From Myxococcales bacterium (GTDB taxonomy: Bacteria > Myxococcota_A > Polyangia > Polyangiales > Polyangiaceae), in the NCBI GenBank assembly GCA_012514535.1, contig JAAZAA010000050.1, positions 1-62,317 on the forward strand: DNA of 62,317 nt, in the 5' to 3' direction. Of this stretch, positions 29,296 through 37,973 are shown one piece after another. The notes under the pieces were generated by a model. The model made no database searches and had not been told where the DNA came from. It saw only the letters and a program-made list of their open reading frames with translations. Position 1 is the stretch's first letter. Every line of letters starts with the position of its first letter. The position numbers and the translations under genes are program-made.

Positions 29296-32200
29296 CGAAC
29301 TTCGAAGGAGCTGGCGCCGGTGCGACCGAACACCTCGGGGTTGTACATCTCCTCGGCCTGCGTCGGCGGCACCACGAAGCGCCCCGGCGTGGTGGCCCGC
29401 GCCAGGTACCGGTAGTGGTAGATGCCTGCGGGCAGGTGATCGACGAAGAAGAGAACGCGATCGTCCCTGAGTTCGCGCCGGTAGTGACTGGGGCTCAGAG
29501 TCTGGCGAGCGGACAGACCCCGTTGCGGCGGCGCCCGATCGGTGGCCGAGCCGCCGATGTCCGCCCAGCCCGCGGTGGTGGAGAGGCGGGCGTCCACCGC
29601 CTCGAGCCCCGCCGGGAGCGGGTCGTCCAAGACGACGTATTCGCGATCGCTCGGCGCCACCAGCAGTAGATCCGCGAGGACCAACCGCCCGGCGGTGACG
29701 CTGTCCACTCCTTGGCTCGGGATCACCTCGAGGGCCTGGGCGAGCTCCGCGGGCGTGACCTCACGCAGGGTCTTCTGGACGAAGAAGCCGCGCTCGAGGC
29801 TCTCCGTCGGCAACGTGGTGCGGGCATAGCGGAGCCGCGCTTCGTAGAAGAGCGTCCCGGCGCCCTCCTTCTCGAACACCAGGTTTCCGCTCGTGAGCCG
29901 GGCCGTGGGGATCAGGCTCTGGCGTGCCGTGCCGCGCTGGGCCGCAGCGCCCCTCTTCTGGTTCCCCGTGCGGAAATCGTACTCGGCCACTTTCTCTCGA
30001 TCGAACCAGAGCCGAGCCACGAAATCCGGCTTCACCGCCTCCTGGGCCGTGCGGTAGTCGTCGAGGGCGAGCAACGCGAACGCCGTCTCCTGGGTGGAGC
30101 GCCAAGTGCCTCCCTTGCGGCTGGCGAGCAGACCGCGCGCGAGGCGTGCTCCGAGGGGGTGATCCTTCCGCGCCGCCAGGAGGCCGCGCAGGACGAGGGC
30201 GGTGGAGCGCGTCGGCGAGTCCATGAGCGTGGCGTAGCGGCCGCCCGAGTCGTCTCCGACGAAGGCTCGGTCCGCCTCCAGGTGCAGCGTCGCCTCGAGC
30301 TCCCGCGTCAGCTCCGCCACGGGGCCCGACGGCTGCTTCGAGACGGCCATCGCGTGCAACAACAGCGCCCGGGAGAACACCGGGAGGTCCCGACGCTCGT
30401 CGAACAGCTGGCTCATGTAGCCCGGGTCCGGTGCGCCCAGCTCCGCCAGGACGTCGAGCAGGAGCGGCGCGGCGGCGCGGCTGATTTCGTCCTTCCCTAC
30501 CTCGAGCTGACGCCGCAGGTACTGCTTCGCGCGCGTCATCGCCGGGGCGGGCACCGGGACCCCCCGGCGCGCGGCCTCGTGGAGCGTCCAGACGGCGTAG
30601 GCGGACACCCAAGGCGAGGAGGCGGGCGACTCGGGCCACATGACGAACCCGCCATCGTGCCCTTGGCGCGACAGGATCTCGGCGACGGTCTTCGCGACCA
30701 CCGTGTCGACGTGCGCGGGGAGCTCCGTGTCGAAGTCCTTCGCGAGCGTGCGCAGCGGGAGCAACGGCAGGAGCTTGCTGGAGAGCTGCTCCGTGCAGCC
30801 GTAGGGGTACTCGATGAGCTGTCGGAAGCCGGCGTCGATGCCGACGAGCGCCGTCGAGGCCGCCTTGATCTCCAGCGCGCCCACGTCCCTGCGCACGGCC
30901 GAGAGGTCGCCGAGGGCCTCTGCCGCGGCGGTCTCCGTTTGGCCGTAGAGGGCGACGGCCTCCAGCGTCGCTGGTGAGAGCACGCGACGCTCCAGCTCGA
31001 CGGCGTCCTTCTCCCCGCCACCAACGACCCGGAAGGTCAGGCGCGCGTCGCCGACCTCACGGGCCGCGATGGGGAACCGCACCTCCACCTGGCCGTCCCG
31101 CGGCAGCTCCACGCTCGCATGGGGGTCGCCGAGGAGCTCCACGCCGCTGGCGTCCAGCTGCACCTGCACGCGCGCGGGCCCGAAATCCTTGGCGCTCACG
31201 ACCACCCCGGCCTCCGCCAGATCCCCCGCGCGGAGCAGGCGGGGCAGCGCCGGTCGCGCCATGAGACGCTTGCTCGTGACGACTCGTTCTTCCCCGTAGC
31301 CGTAGCGATCGTCGCGTGTGGTCACGACCGCCATCAGGCGGTACGTGGTCAGGCTCTCGGGCAAAGCGAAGGACACCCGCGCGCGTCCGTTGGCGTCCGT
31401 GACCAGCGTCGGGTTGAAGTAGACGCTCTGCCGGAAATCGCGGCGCGCTCCCGTCCCCTCGCTGCCGCCGCCGCCCCCCTCGGCGCCCTTGTTCGGGCCG
31501 AGGCCCAACAGGCCAGTCACGTCGGTGAGCACGCGCCCGAGCGAGGCGCGGGCCTCGATCGTCGCGGTGCGCAGGGGCCGTGGCGCGGTGAACACGGGCA
31601 GAGGGTCCGGCGTCTTGTAGCCGATGAGGCTGAGCACTCCCTCGTCCACGGCGTAGAGCGTCACCTCCCCGCTGACGGGCGCCCCGGCGCCATCGGTGAC
31701 GCGCACCCCGACCTCGATCTGCTGTCCCGGCCTCGCCTCCCGGACGTTGGGGGACACGCTGATGCGCAGGCGTCGCGCCTCCGGGTCGATGGGCAGCTCA
31801 GCGTGACCGATCCGGTAGGTCGGCGCGCCCAGATCGACCTTCCCCGCTTCGGGAGCGGGGGCAGTGCGGGGCCGGACCAGATGCACGGAGACGTAGGCGT
31901 TCGGCCGGAAGCGCCCCTCGATCGGGATCTCCACCGTCGGGGTGGCCCCCTTCAGGACGACCCGCCGCTGCTCGAAGATGCCGTTCCCTTCGACCGTGAC
32001 CAGCGCCTGCGCCTCGGGGAAGGGGGACTTCACGAGGATGCGCGCCGTGTCGCCCACGCCGTACTGCTTCTTGTCGGGGACGAGCTCGAGCTGCGCGGTG
32101 TCGTCGTCCGCCCAGTGGCTCTGTCCGGCGCCGAGCACGTAGGCGTCGATGGCGGCGCGGGCCGTCCGCCCCTGCCCGTCGCGGGCGGTGCCCAGCACGA

Positions 32201-35000
32201 TGTAGTAGCCGGGCTCCGTCGCCTCGAGCCCGCAGCTCTGCGGAGTCGGCGCGCTCCGGACGGTGCACTGCGACACGACGTCGTCCACCACGCGCATCTC
32301 CGAGCGGACGCTCCCGCCCTCGGTGATCCGGGCGAGCGTCCATTGCCGGCGGACGAGCTCGAGGCGCACGCTGGTCCCCGCCCGACGCTCCCCCGCGGGC
32401 GACGTGACGATCACCTGGGGCTCGAGCTTCGCGGGCCCCTGAACGAAGTAGTCCTTGGGCTCCGCCAGGGCCACGTACAGATCCGCGGGGTGGACGATGG
32501 CGCTCGAGCTGCTGGCGACCGTCTGGCGTGAGACGTCCGTGACCTCCGCGTCGAAGGTCACCAGCTCGGGGCCGCGCTGCCCGGGAAGATCGAGCGGCAC
32601 CTCTTGGAGGAAGCGGCCCTTCGCGTCGAGGGTGCCTTCCCCTTGGACGATGGTCCCGACGCTCGGCGAGCTCTCGGGGTGCGCCGCGTCGTAGATGGTG
32701 GCGTCGGTGATGAACCCTTCCGTGTCGGGGACGCGCCAGAACGTCTCGTGGCGGTGCGCCCAGTAGGTGACGGGCGCGTTCGCCATGGGGGCGCCGTAGA
32801 GGTAGTCACCCTGGACTTCGAAGCGCCCTCGCGCCCCGTGGATGTAGCTGGGGCGCGCGCTCGCCACGGTGGCCTGGAGCTCGGTGGGGCGATACTCCGC
32901 CACCTCGAAGCTCGTGGCGACGTACCCCCTCTCGACTCCTTTGAGCTCGAAGCGCCAGGGGCCGAGCGCCGCAGTCGGCGGCACGCGGAGATCCTGCGCG
33001 AACGTGCCGAAGGTGTTCGTCTCGAGCTCCCATTCCCCGGCGATCTCTCCGTCGGGTGCGCGCATGAGGAGAGTGAAGCGCTTGCCGGAGAGCACGTCGT
33101 TGCCGGTCTGGGCTTCGCGGCGCAAGATGCCCTTGAGCCGCACCTCGTCCCCGGGGCGGTAGATGCCGCGCTCCGTGAACAGGAGCCCGCGGGTGCGGGG
33201 CTTCCCGAACACGTCTGTCGGCACGTTCATCCGCCAGGGCGCCAGGTAGTCGCTGACCCGCCGGTGGGCCCAGTCGTCCCCCAAGCGGGCGGTGATCAAG
33301 GTGCGGAAGCCCTCCTTCTCCGGCTCGGGACCGAGGGCCTCAGGGGCCAGGGTCGCGAAGCCTCGCGCGTCGGTGAGCACCGCGGGCGAGGGGGACGCGT
33401 CGCTACGCAGCACGCGGACCTCGGCGCCAGCCACGGGCTCGGCGGTGGAGAGCTTGGTGACCCAGACCAGGGAGCCCTGCCGGCTCAGCTTCGCGGTGAT
33501 GGCCAGATCCGTGACCTGGACCAGCTCCGTCGTGTGCTCCGGGGACTTCCCCGTCTGCCGGCGCGTGGCGATGGCCATGGTGCCACGGCCGCCCTGCGCG
33601 GCGAGCACCACCTGGGGATCGATCGACTCGGTGGCGACGCGGTTGCGGTGCTGACTCGTGTCCACCTGACGGAGGCGCGCTCCGGGTTGGGCTCGTAGAA
33701 AATCGAACCCGCGCTCCTCGGGAGTCGCCGCGTAGTAGGCGGCGACCTGCTCGGGAGACAGGGGCAGCGTCAGCAGGGAGTAGGTGGGGACGTTGATGGA
33801 CGCGACGGGAATGGCCGCCCGCGCGCCGGGCTCGAAGGAGTCGCCCTCCAGTCCGACGGCGAGGTTCGGCCAGTGATCGTCGATCGTGAGGCGATGGGTG
33901 AACGTCGTCGCGAGCCGCTGCCCGTAGACGTCCTGGAGCCCCGCGCGCACACGCAGCGTGTACGTCTGCCCCGGGGTGAAGGGGCCGTGGAGGTAGAGGT
34001 ACGAGACGGGCTCGTCGTCCTCGCGCCAGCTCTCCCAGGTGAGGGGGACCGCGGGCTCGATGACCAGGGCCTTCTTCGCGTCGCGCAGGAGCACCTCGTT
34101 GGAGAGATCCAGGGACACGGAGCCGAGGGGAGAACAGGCCCTGCCCGACGGCCCCTTCGGGCAGTTCACGTGCTGGACCTGGAGCGGCCCGTAGGTCTCG
34201 AAGCGCACGACCCGCGTTTCGCCCGTCGGCAGCGGACCCTCGCGGCCGCGCAAGCTCGCGTCGATGACCAGCTCGACCGCGTGGGCCGCAGGCAGAGGGA
34301 CCGAGGGGCGGATCGTGACTCGCTCCGGGGAGTCCGCGTCTCCTCCGAGCACGGTGAAGTCGATCGGCTGGCGCTTCCCTTGCGACGACGCCGTGAGCGT
34401 GGCGGCGCGCTTCAGCTCGGCAGGATCGATGGTTTGGTCGAAGTAGAGCTCGAGGTCTTGGCGCGGCCCGATGCCCCGCGAGCCGTCGTAGGGGTGCGAG
34501 TGGACCAGCCGTGGTCGCGGCGTCTCCACCGCGAAGCGCGCGGGCTCGTCGAGGGTGCTGCCGTCCTGGGCACGCACGCCTGCTGCCACCTCCACTTCGA
34601 CGCGCGTCCCCAGGGGCAATCGTCCCGCGCTCGGCTCGAACACGAGCGCACTGCTGCCCACCCAGCGCCAGCGCCCGTCGATCGCGGGGGTCATCCCGAT
34701 GGGAGGGAGCGTCTCTGCGCCAGCCGGGCCGAGGTCGCGCACGGGGCGGTTGAAGACGAGGTTCAACTGAGCGTTCGCGCCGACCTCTCCATCGGCTCCC
34801 GTCATCACGACGCGAAAGGGCTCTGCCGCCGGCGGCCCCAGGTCGCTCCCGAGCTCGAGGGTCCGATCAGGGGTGACCGGAGGCGGTTGGCTCGTGGGGA
34901 TGCAAGCCATGAAGAGGAGGAGGGGGAGCAGCCAGGGGCGCAACCAGGGGGCGGTCGATCGAGGGGCCAGGCCGGTCCGCGAGAGGAAGGGGAGAACCAT
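29292..35000 (-). CDS. yfhM: Bacterial alpha-2-macroglobulin lipoprotein with thioester
   Basis: A 1902-residue periplasmic protease trap. The N-terminus is a lipoprotein signal with lipobox LFMAC. A succession of beta-sandwich macroglobulin domains follows, including a TERGIYRPGDEVRLKG macroglobulin signature. A Gly/Ser-rich segment lies in the middle (about 1160-1185). The thioester motif GCTEQ (Cys1402-Gln1405) is intact in the alpha-helical TED domain, followed by repeated helix pairs. The intact thioester places it with the ECAM/YfhM class rather than thioester-less MagD. The ATG at 35000 opens the operon, and pbpC follows with an ATGA overlap. The known model is covalent trapping of invading proteases when PBP1C repairs wall damage. 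Confidence 0.95.
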   Translation of the reverse strand: MVLPFLSRTGLAPRSTAPWLRPWLLPLLLFMACIPTSQPPPVTPDRTLELGSDLGPPAAEPFRVVMTGADGEVGANAQLNLVFNRPVRDLGPAGAETLPPIGMTPAIDGRWRWVGSSALVFEPSAGRLPLGTRVEVEVAAGVRAQDGSTLDEPARFAVETPRPRLVHSHPYDGSRGIGPRQDLELYFDQTIDPAELKRAATLTASSQGKRQPIDFTVLGGDADSPERVTIRPSVPLPAAHAVELVIDASLRGREGPLPTGETRVVRFETYGPLQVQHVNCPKGPSGRACSPLGSVSLDLSNEVLLRDAKKALVIEPAVPLTWESWREDDEPVSYLYLHGPFTPGQTYTLRVRAGLQDVYGQRLATTFTHRLTIDDHWPNLAVGLEGDSFEPGARAAIPVASINVPTYSLLTLPLSPEQVAAYYAATPEERGFDFLRAQPGARLRQVDTSQHRNRVATESIDPQVVLAAQGGRGTMAIATRRQTGKSPEHTTELVQVTDLAITAKLSRQGSLVWVTKLSTAEPVAGAEVRVLRSDASPSPAVLTDARGFATLAPEALGPEPEKEGFRTLITARLGDDWAHRRVSDYLAPWRMNVPTDVFGKPRTRGLLFTERGIYRPGDEVRLKGILRREAQTGNDVLSGKRFTLLMRAPDGEIAGEWELETNTFGTFAQDLRVPPTAALGPWRFELKGVERGYVATSFEVAEYRPTELQATVASARPSYIHGARGRFEVQGDYLYGAPMANAPVTYWAHRHETFWRVPDTEGFITDATIYDAAHPESSPSVGTIVQGEGTLDAKGRFLQEVPLDLPGQRGPELVTFDAEVTDVSRQTVASSSSAIVHPADLYVALAEPKDYFVQGPAKLEPQVIVTSPAGERRAGTSVRLELVRRQWTLARITEGGSVRSEMRVVDDVVSQCTVRSAPTPQSCGLEATEPGYYIVLGTARDGQGRTARAAIDAYVLGAGQSHWADDDTAQLELVPDKKQYGVGDTARILVKSPFPEAQALVTVEGNGIFEQRRVVLKGATPTVEIPIEGRFRPNAYVSVHLVRPRTAPAPEAGKVDLGAPTYRIGHAELPIDPEARRLRISVSPNVREARPGQQIEVGVRVTDGAGAPVSGEVTLYAVDEGVLSLIGYKTPDPLPVFTAPRPLRTATIEARASLGRVLTDVTGLLGLGPNKGAEGGGGGSEGTGARRDFRQSVYFNPTLVTDANGRARVSFALPESLTTYRLMAVVTTRDDRYGYGEERVVTSKRLMARPALPRLLRAGDLAEAGVVVSAKDFGPARVQVQLDASGVELLGDPHASVELPRDGQVEVRFPIAAREVGDARLTFRVVGGGEKDAVELERRVLSPATLEAVALYGQTETAAAEALGDLSAVRRDVGALEIKAASTALVGIDAGFRQLIEYPYGCTEQLSSKLLPLLPLRTLAKDFDTELPAHVDTVVAKTVAEILSRQGHDGGFVMWPESPASSPWVSAYAVWTLHEAARRGVPVPAPAMTRAKQYLRRQLEVGKDEISRAAAPLLLDVLAELGAPDPGYMSQLFDERRDLPVFSRALLLHAMAVSKQPSGPVAELTRELEATLHLEADRAFVGDDSGGRYATLMDSPTRSTALVLRGLLAARKDHPLGARLARGLLASRKGGTWRSTQETAFALLALDDYRTAQEAVKPDFVARLWFDREKVAEYDFRTGNQKRGAAAQRGTARQSLIPTARLTSGNLVFEKEGAGTLFYEARLRYARTTLPTESLERGFFVQKTLREVTPAELAQALEVIPSQGVDSVTAGRLVLADLLLVAPSDREYVVLDDPLPAGLEAVDARLSTTAGWADIGGSATDRAPPQRGLSARQTLSPSHYRRELRDDRVLFFVDHLPAGIYHYRYLARATTPGRFVVPPTQAEEMYNPEVFGRTGASSFEVR

Positions 35001-35298
35001 GGTCGATCGCAGTCAGCAACGAGCGTGCCGCGATGGCAATGGCGGAGAGACGCGAGGAACGGGGAGCCACGCCGTGGGCGGGCGTCCGCGCAGCGTGGCT
35101 CGGTGGACACGCCCTCCGGGGTCGCCCCCCGGGCTGCGGGCCCGCGCCCCTGCGAGTTCCAGTCAGACGGGACGGCGGCTCCAAGTCGGGGCGGACGAAA
35201 AAAAATCTCGGGCGAGCGACGGGTTTTGCCGCGAGCCGCGTTGAACCCATCGAGACCATCGGAAAGCCCCCTGGGGCACGAGAAACGAAGAGGACGAA

Positions 35299-35931
35299 AT
35301 GAAGAAAGCACTGATTTCCCTGACCGCCGCTTCTGCCCTGATGATCAGCACCGCCGCGTTCGCCGGCGGGGGCAAGCACAAGGGGCCGGAGGCCTGGTTC
35401 AACAAGATGGATCAGAACCAGGACGGAAAGATCACGCAGGCAGAGGCCAGGGCGGCCAAGGACGAGCACTTCAACCGGTTGGACGCCAACGGTGACGGCT
35501 CGTTGACCCCCGACGAGCTCCGCGCGGGCCACAGCCAGATGATGGACAAGATCTTCAGCGAGAAGGACGCGAACCGAGACGGCAAGCTGACCAAGGCCGA
35601 GGCGCAGATGCCGGACAAGCGCTTCGAGAAGCTGGACACCAACGGTGACGGCGCGATCACCAAGGCGGAGTGGGACGCGGCCAAGGCCCAGAAGTCCCAG
35701 AAGCACGGCAAGTTCGCGCAGCGCATGTTTCAGCGGCTCGACACGAACGGTGATGGCAAAGTGAGCCGCGCGGAGGCGCAGACCGCGGCGGACGAGATGT
35801 TCCGCAAGGCGGATGCGAACGGCGACGGCGTGGTCACCAAAGAGGAGATGAAGAACGCGCGGGGTCGCCACATGGGCAAGCACGGCAAGGACGGGAAGGC
35901 CGGAAAGGACGGCAAGCGACGCGGCAACTGA
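35299..35931 (+). CDS. Exported six-EF-hand calcium-binding protein
   Basis: A 210-residue protein with a Sec signal peptide (MKKALISLTAASALMISTAAFA). Six EF-hand loops follow: DQNQDGKITQAE, DANGDGSLTPDE, DANRDGKLTKAE, DTNGDGAITKAE, DTNGDGKVSRAE and DANGDGVVTKEE. The loops keep the Asp/Asn/Gly calcium ligands and the terminal Glu. The C-terminal tail is Lys/Gly/His-rich (HMGKHGKDGKAGKDGKRR). GAGGA precedes the ATG. It lies 252 bp upstream of an ECF sigma/anti-sigma/metal-sensor unit in the same orientation and may be a target or partner of it. It is probably periplasmic. Confidence 0.93.
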   Translation: MKKALISLTAASALMISTAAFAGGGKHKGPEAWFNKMDQNQDGKITQAEARAAKDEHFNRLDANGDGSLTPDELRAGHSQMMDKIFSEKDANRDGKLTKAEAQMPDKRFEKLDTNGDGAITKAEWDAAKAQKSQKHGKFAQRMFQRLDTNGDGKVSRAEAQTAADEMFRKADANGDGVVTKEEMKNARGRHMGKHGKDGKAGKDGKRRGN

Positions 35932-36183
35932 GCCGGCGTGACGCTCGCGAACGGGGGGCGCGGAGCGCGTGGAGGTGCCCTCAGCGCCCCACGCGATCCG
36001 CCCCCGACGCGAGCTCCCCGGAGGGTGCATTACCGGACCACGGTCCCATGTCGGGGCGTCGAGCCCCTCACTCGCAGCGCCTTCGGCTGGACGATCCAAG
36101 GACCGCCCGCTCGTGCGGCGTGACCTCGACGGGGCCCGGGCGGGCCTTGCCAAGGAGCGGGGCGGTGCTTTCATCGGAGCCAA

Positions 36184-36759
36184 GTGACGGGGAAATCAGA
36201 CGCCCTCCAGGACGACGCCGCGCTGATGCGTCGGATCGCCGATGGCGATGAGCGCGCCTATGAGGAACTCGTGAACCTCCACGCGCGCAGCATCCTGGCG
36301 TTCGGTTTTCGACTCCTGGGCACGCAGGAGGAGGCGGAGGAAGTGGTGCAAGAGACGTTCCTACGAGCCTGGCAGCATGCCGAACGCTACGAGCCCACGG
36401 CGCGCGTCACGACCTGGTTGCACACGATCGCCCGCAACGTGGCGCTCGACGGGTTGCGGAAGCGGAAGCCCCGCGCGGATCTCGCGCTCGTGGAAGCCGC
36501 CCCCGACTCGGGGCGAGCCGGTGCGCAACCAGGGACCTTCTTGGAACGAAAGCGGACGGCGCTGACGGTGGCCGAGGCGCTCGAGCAGCTCGCTCCGCGG
36601 CAGCGCGAGGCGATCACCCTCGTCCACTATCAGGAGCTGTCCCATGGGGAGGCTGCGGAGGTGCTCGGGGTCGGCGTGGAGGCGGTCGAGTCGCTGCTCT
36701 CCCGCGCTCGACGTAAGCTCCGGGAGCTCCTGGGCGGCGTTGCGAGGAACGAACGATGA
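36184..36759 (+). CDS. ECF-type RNA polymerase sigma factor
   Basis: A 191-residue sigma factor. Region 2 is seen in YEELVNLHARSILAFGFRLLG, QEEAEEVVQETFLRAWQH and TWLHTIARNVALDGLRKR. A linker of about 30 residues leads to region 4, PRQREAITLVHYQELSHGEAAEVLG. The family directs transcription in response to envelope or metal signals. The GTG start at 36184 is the first in frame; an ATG at codon 15 is an alternative. A 12-bp dyad (GGACC-AC-GGTCC, 36035-36046) lies upstream. Its stop overlaps the next gene's ATG (ATGA). Confidence 0.93.
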   Translation: MTGKSDALQDDAALMRRIADGDERAYEELVNLHARSILAFGFRLLGTQEEAEEVVQETFLRAWQHAERYEPTARVTTWLHTIARNVALDGLRKRKPRADLALVEAAPDSGRAGAQPGTFLERKRTALTVAEALEQLAPRQREAITLVHYQELSHGEAAEVLGVGVEAVESLLSRARRKLRELLGGVARNER

Positions 36760-37307
36760 AGCTCGAGACGGACATGGACCTGCAGCAGTTCGAGCGCTGC
36801 CTCGATCGATACGGGGCGGAGCTCTCGCGCTGGCCAGAGCCAGAGCGGGCGGCGGGGCGTAGGGCCCTGGAGAGCTCTGCAGAGGCGCGGAGCCTTCAGG
36901 CGGAGGCCGTTCGTGTCGCCCGGTTGCTCGACGAGGTCGAGACCATCGAGCCGACGCCGCTCCTGCTGGAGCGCCTCCTCGAAGTCCCTCGGCGACATCC
37001 TCGGACGCACGCGGCGCCGGAGACGCGTCGGACGTTCTCGTGGTGGCCGTTCGGCGGTGTGTTTCAGCCGACCCTCGCGCTCGCCGCGGCGGCGGCGCTG
37101 GGCATCCTGACGGGGAGCCTCGTCACCGAGGGCGGTTTCGTCACCGAAGGAGATCCGGTCGTCGAGGGGGCCTGGCGCGGCGACGGGACGGAGCTCGCGG
37201 CGGGCTACGATGCAGAGGACGCCGGCTTCACGGAGGAGGAACTCGAGGAGATGTCGGAGGTCGCGTTCGCGTTGCACCTCGGGGACGGCTGGGGGGCCCT
37301 GCCATGA
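36756..37307 (+). CDS. Probable membrane-anchored anti-sigma factor
   Basis: A 183-residue protein whose N-terminal third (FERCLDRYGAELSRWPEPER, then acidic/Ala-rich helices) resembles the small proteins encoded directly after ECF sigma genes in heavy-metal-type units. One transmembrane helix (about 100-122, TLALAAAAALGILTGSLV) separates it from a short acidic periplasmic tail. It overlaps the sigma gene by 4 bp and the next gene by 4 bp, indicating tight translational coupling. The anti-sigma role is inferred from arrangement and topology; the sequence itself has no ZAS-type zinc motif. Confidence 0.7.
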   Translation: MKLETDMDLQQFERCLDRYGAELSRWPEPERAAGRRALESSAEARSLQAEAVRVARLLDEVETIEPTPLLLERLLEVPRRHPRTHAAPETRRTFSWWPFGGVFQPTLALAAAAALGILTGSLVTEGGFVTEGDPVVEGAWRGDGTELAAGYDAEDAGFTEEELEEMSEVAFALHLGDGWGALP

Positions 37308-37936
37308 GCCGCGGACTTCTGCGGAAGCTCGCGATCGGGCTCGCCGTGTCGCTGGCGTTCAACATGTTCTTCCTCGGGGTGCTCTCGGTGCAGCTCCTGC
37401 GTCCGGGGAGCTCTGCGCGCGGTGGGCCGCCCGAGGGCGCGCCCAGACGCCCCCCGCCCGGCGAGGTCGGTCCGAGGGCGCTGTTCCACGCGGAGGAGAT
37501 CTTCGGGCAGGATCGGCCACGGATCAGCCGCGTTCTGCGAACCCACAAGGGGGAGCTGCGGAGCCGCTGGCACGAGACGAAGAGAGCGCGGAGCCGCGTG
37601 GAAGCGGCCCTGCGGGCGGAGCCGTTCGATCGGGATCTCCTCGCTCGGGAGCTCGAGGGGCTCCGCCACGAGACCCAGCGTTCTCAGGAGGTGCTGCACC
37701 GCGCCCTGGTGGAGATGGCGGCGGAGGCGACACCGGAGCAGCGACGTCACCTCGCCGCCTGGGCCGACGATCAGCGCCCCCACAGGGGCTTGCGACGAGG
37801 CCAGCCCCTCCCCAAGCCCCCTCCGGGACGGAGCGCGGACCCAGGTGCGGACCCAGGCGCGGAGCCAGGCGCCGAGCCAGGTGCGGAGCCAGGCGCGGAC
37901 CCAGACCCCGAGCCAGAGCCGAAACCGGAACGGTAG
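37304..37936 (+). CDS. Periplasmic heavy-metal-sensor-like (CnrX/DUF-type Metal_resist) protein
   Basis: A 210-residue protein with an N-terminal membrane anchor (about 8-32, AIGLAVSLAFNMFFLGVLSV) and a long helical periplasmic domain with paired Arg/Glu-rich helices (REL..LRHETQRSQEVLHRALVEMA), as in CnrX/Spy-like metal-resistance sensors. The C-terminal approximately 40 residues are a D/E-P-G-A repeat. It overlaps the preceding anti-sigma gene by ATGA. The classic CnrX metal-binding residues cannot be assigned with confidence, so the ligand is unknown. Confidence 0.65.
   Translation: MSRGLLRKLAIGLAVSLAFNMFFLGVLSVQLLRPGSSARGGPPEGAPRRPPPGEVGPRALFHAEEIFGQDRPRISRVLRTHKGELRSRWHETKRARSRVEAALRAEPFDRDLLARELEGLRHETQRSQEVLHRALVEMAAEATPEQRRHLAAWADDQRPHRGLRRGQPLPKPPPGRSADPGADPGAEPGAEPGAEPGADPDPEPEPKPER
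37835..37906 (+). repeat. Six 12-bp coding repeats in the sensor-like gene
   Basis: Six degenerate 12-bp units of the form GCGGA(C/G)CCAGG(T/C) run from 37835 to 37906 and encode the DPGA/EPGA tail. Copy number could vary by slippage without changing frame. Confidence 0.75.
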
Positions 37937-37973
37937 CCACTGGCACGCGCCACGTGTGGAGCCCGAGGGCGGC

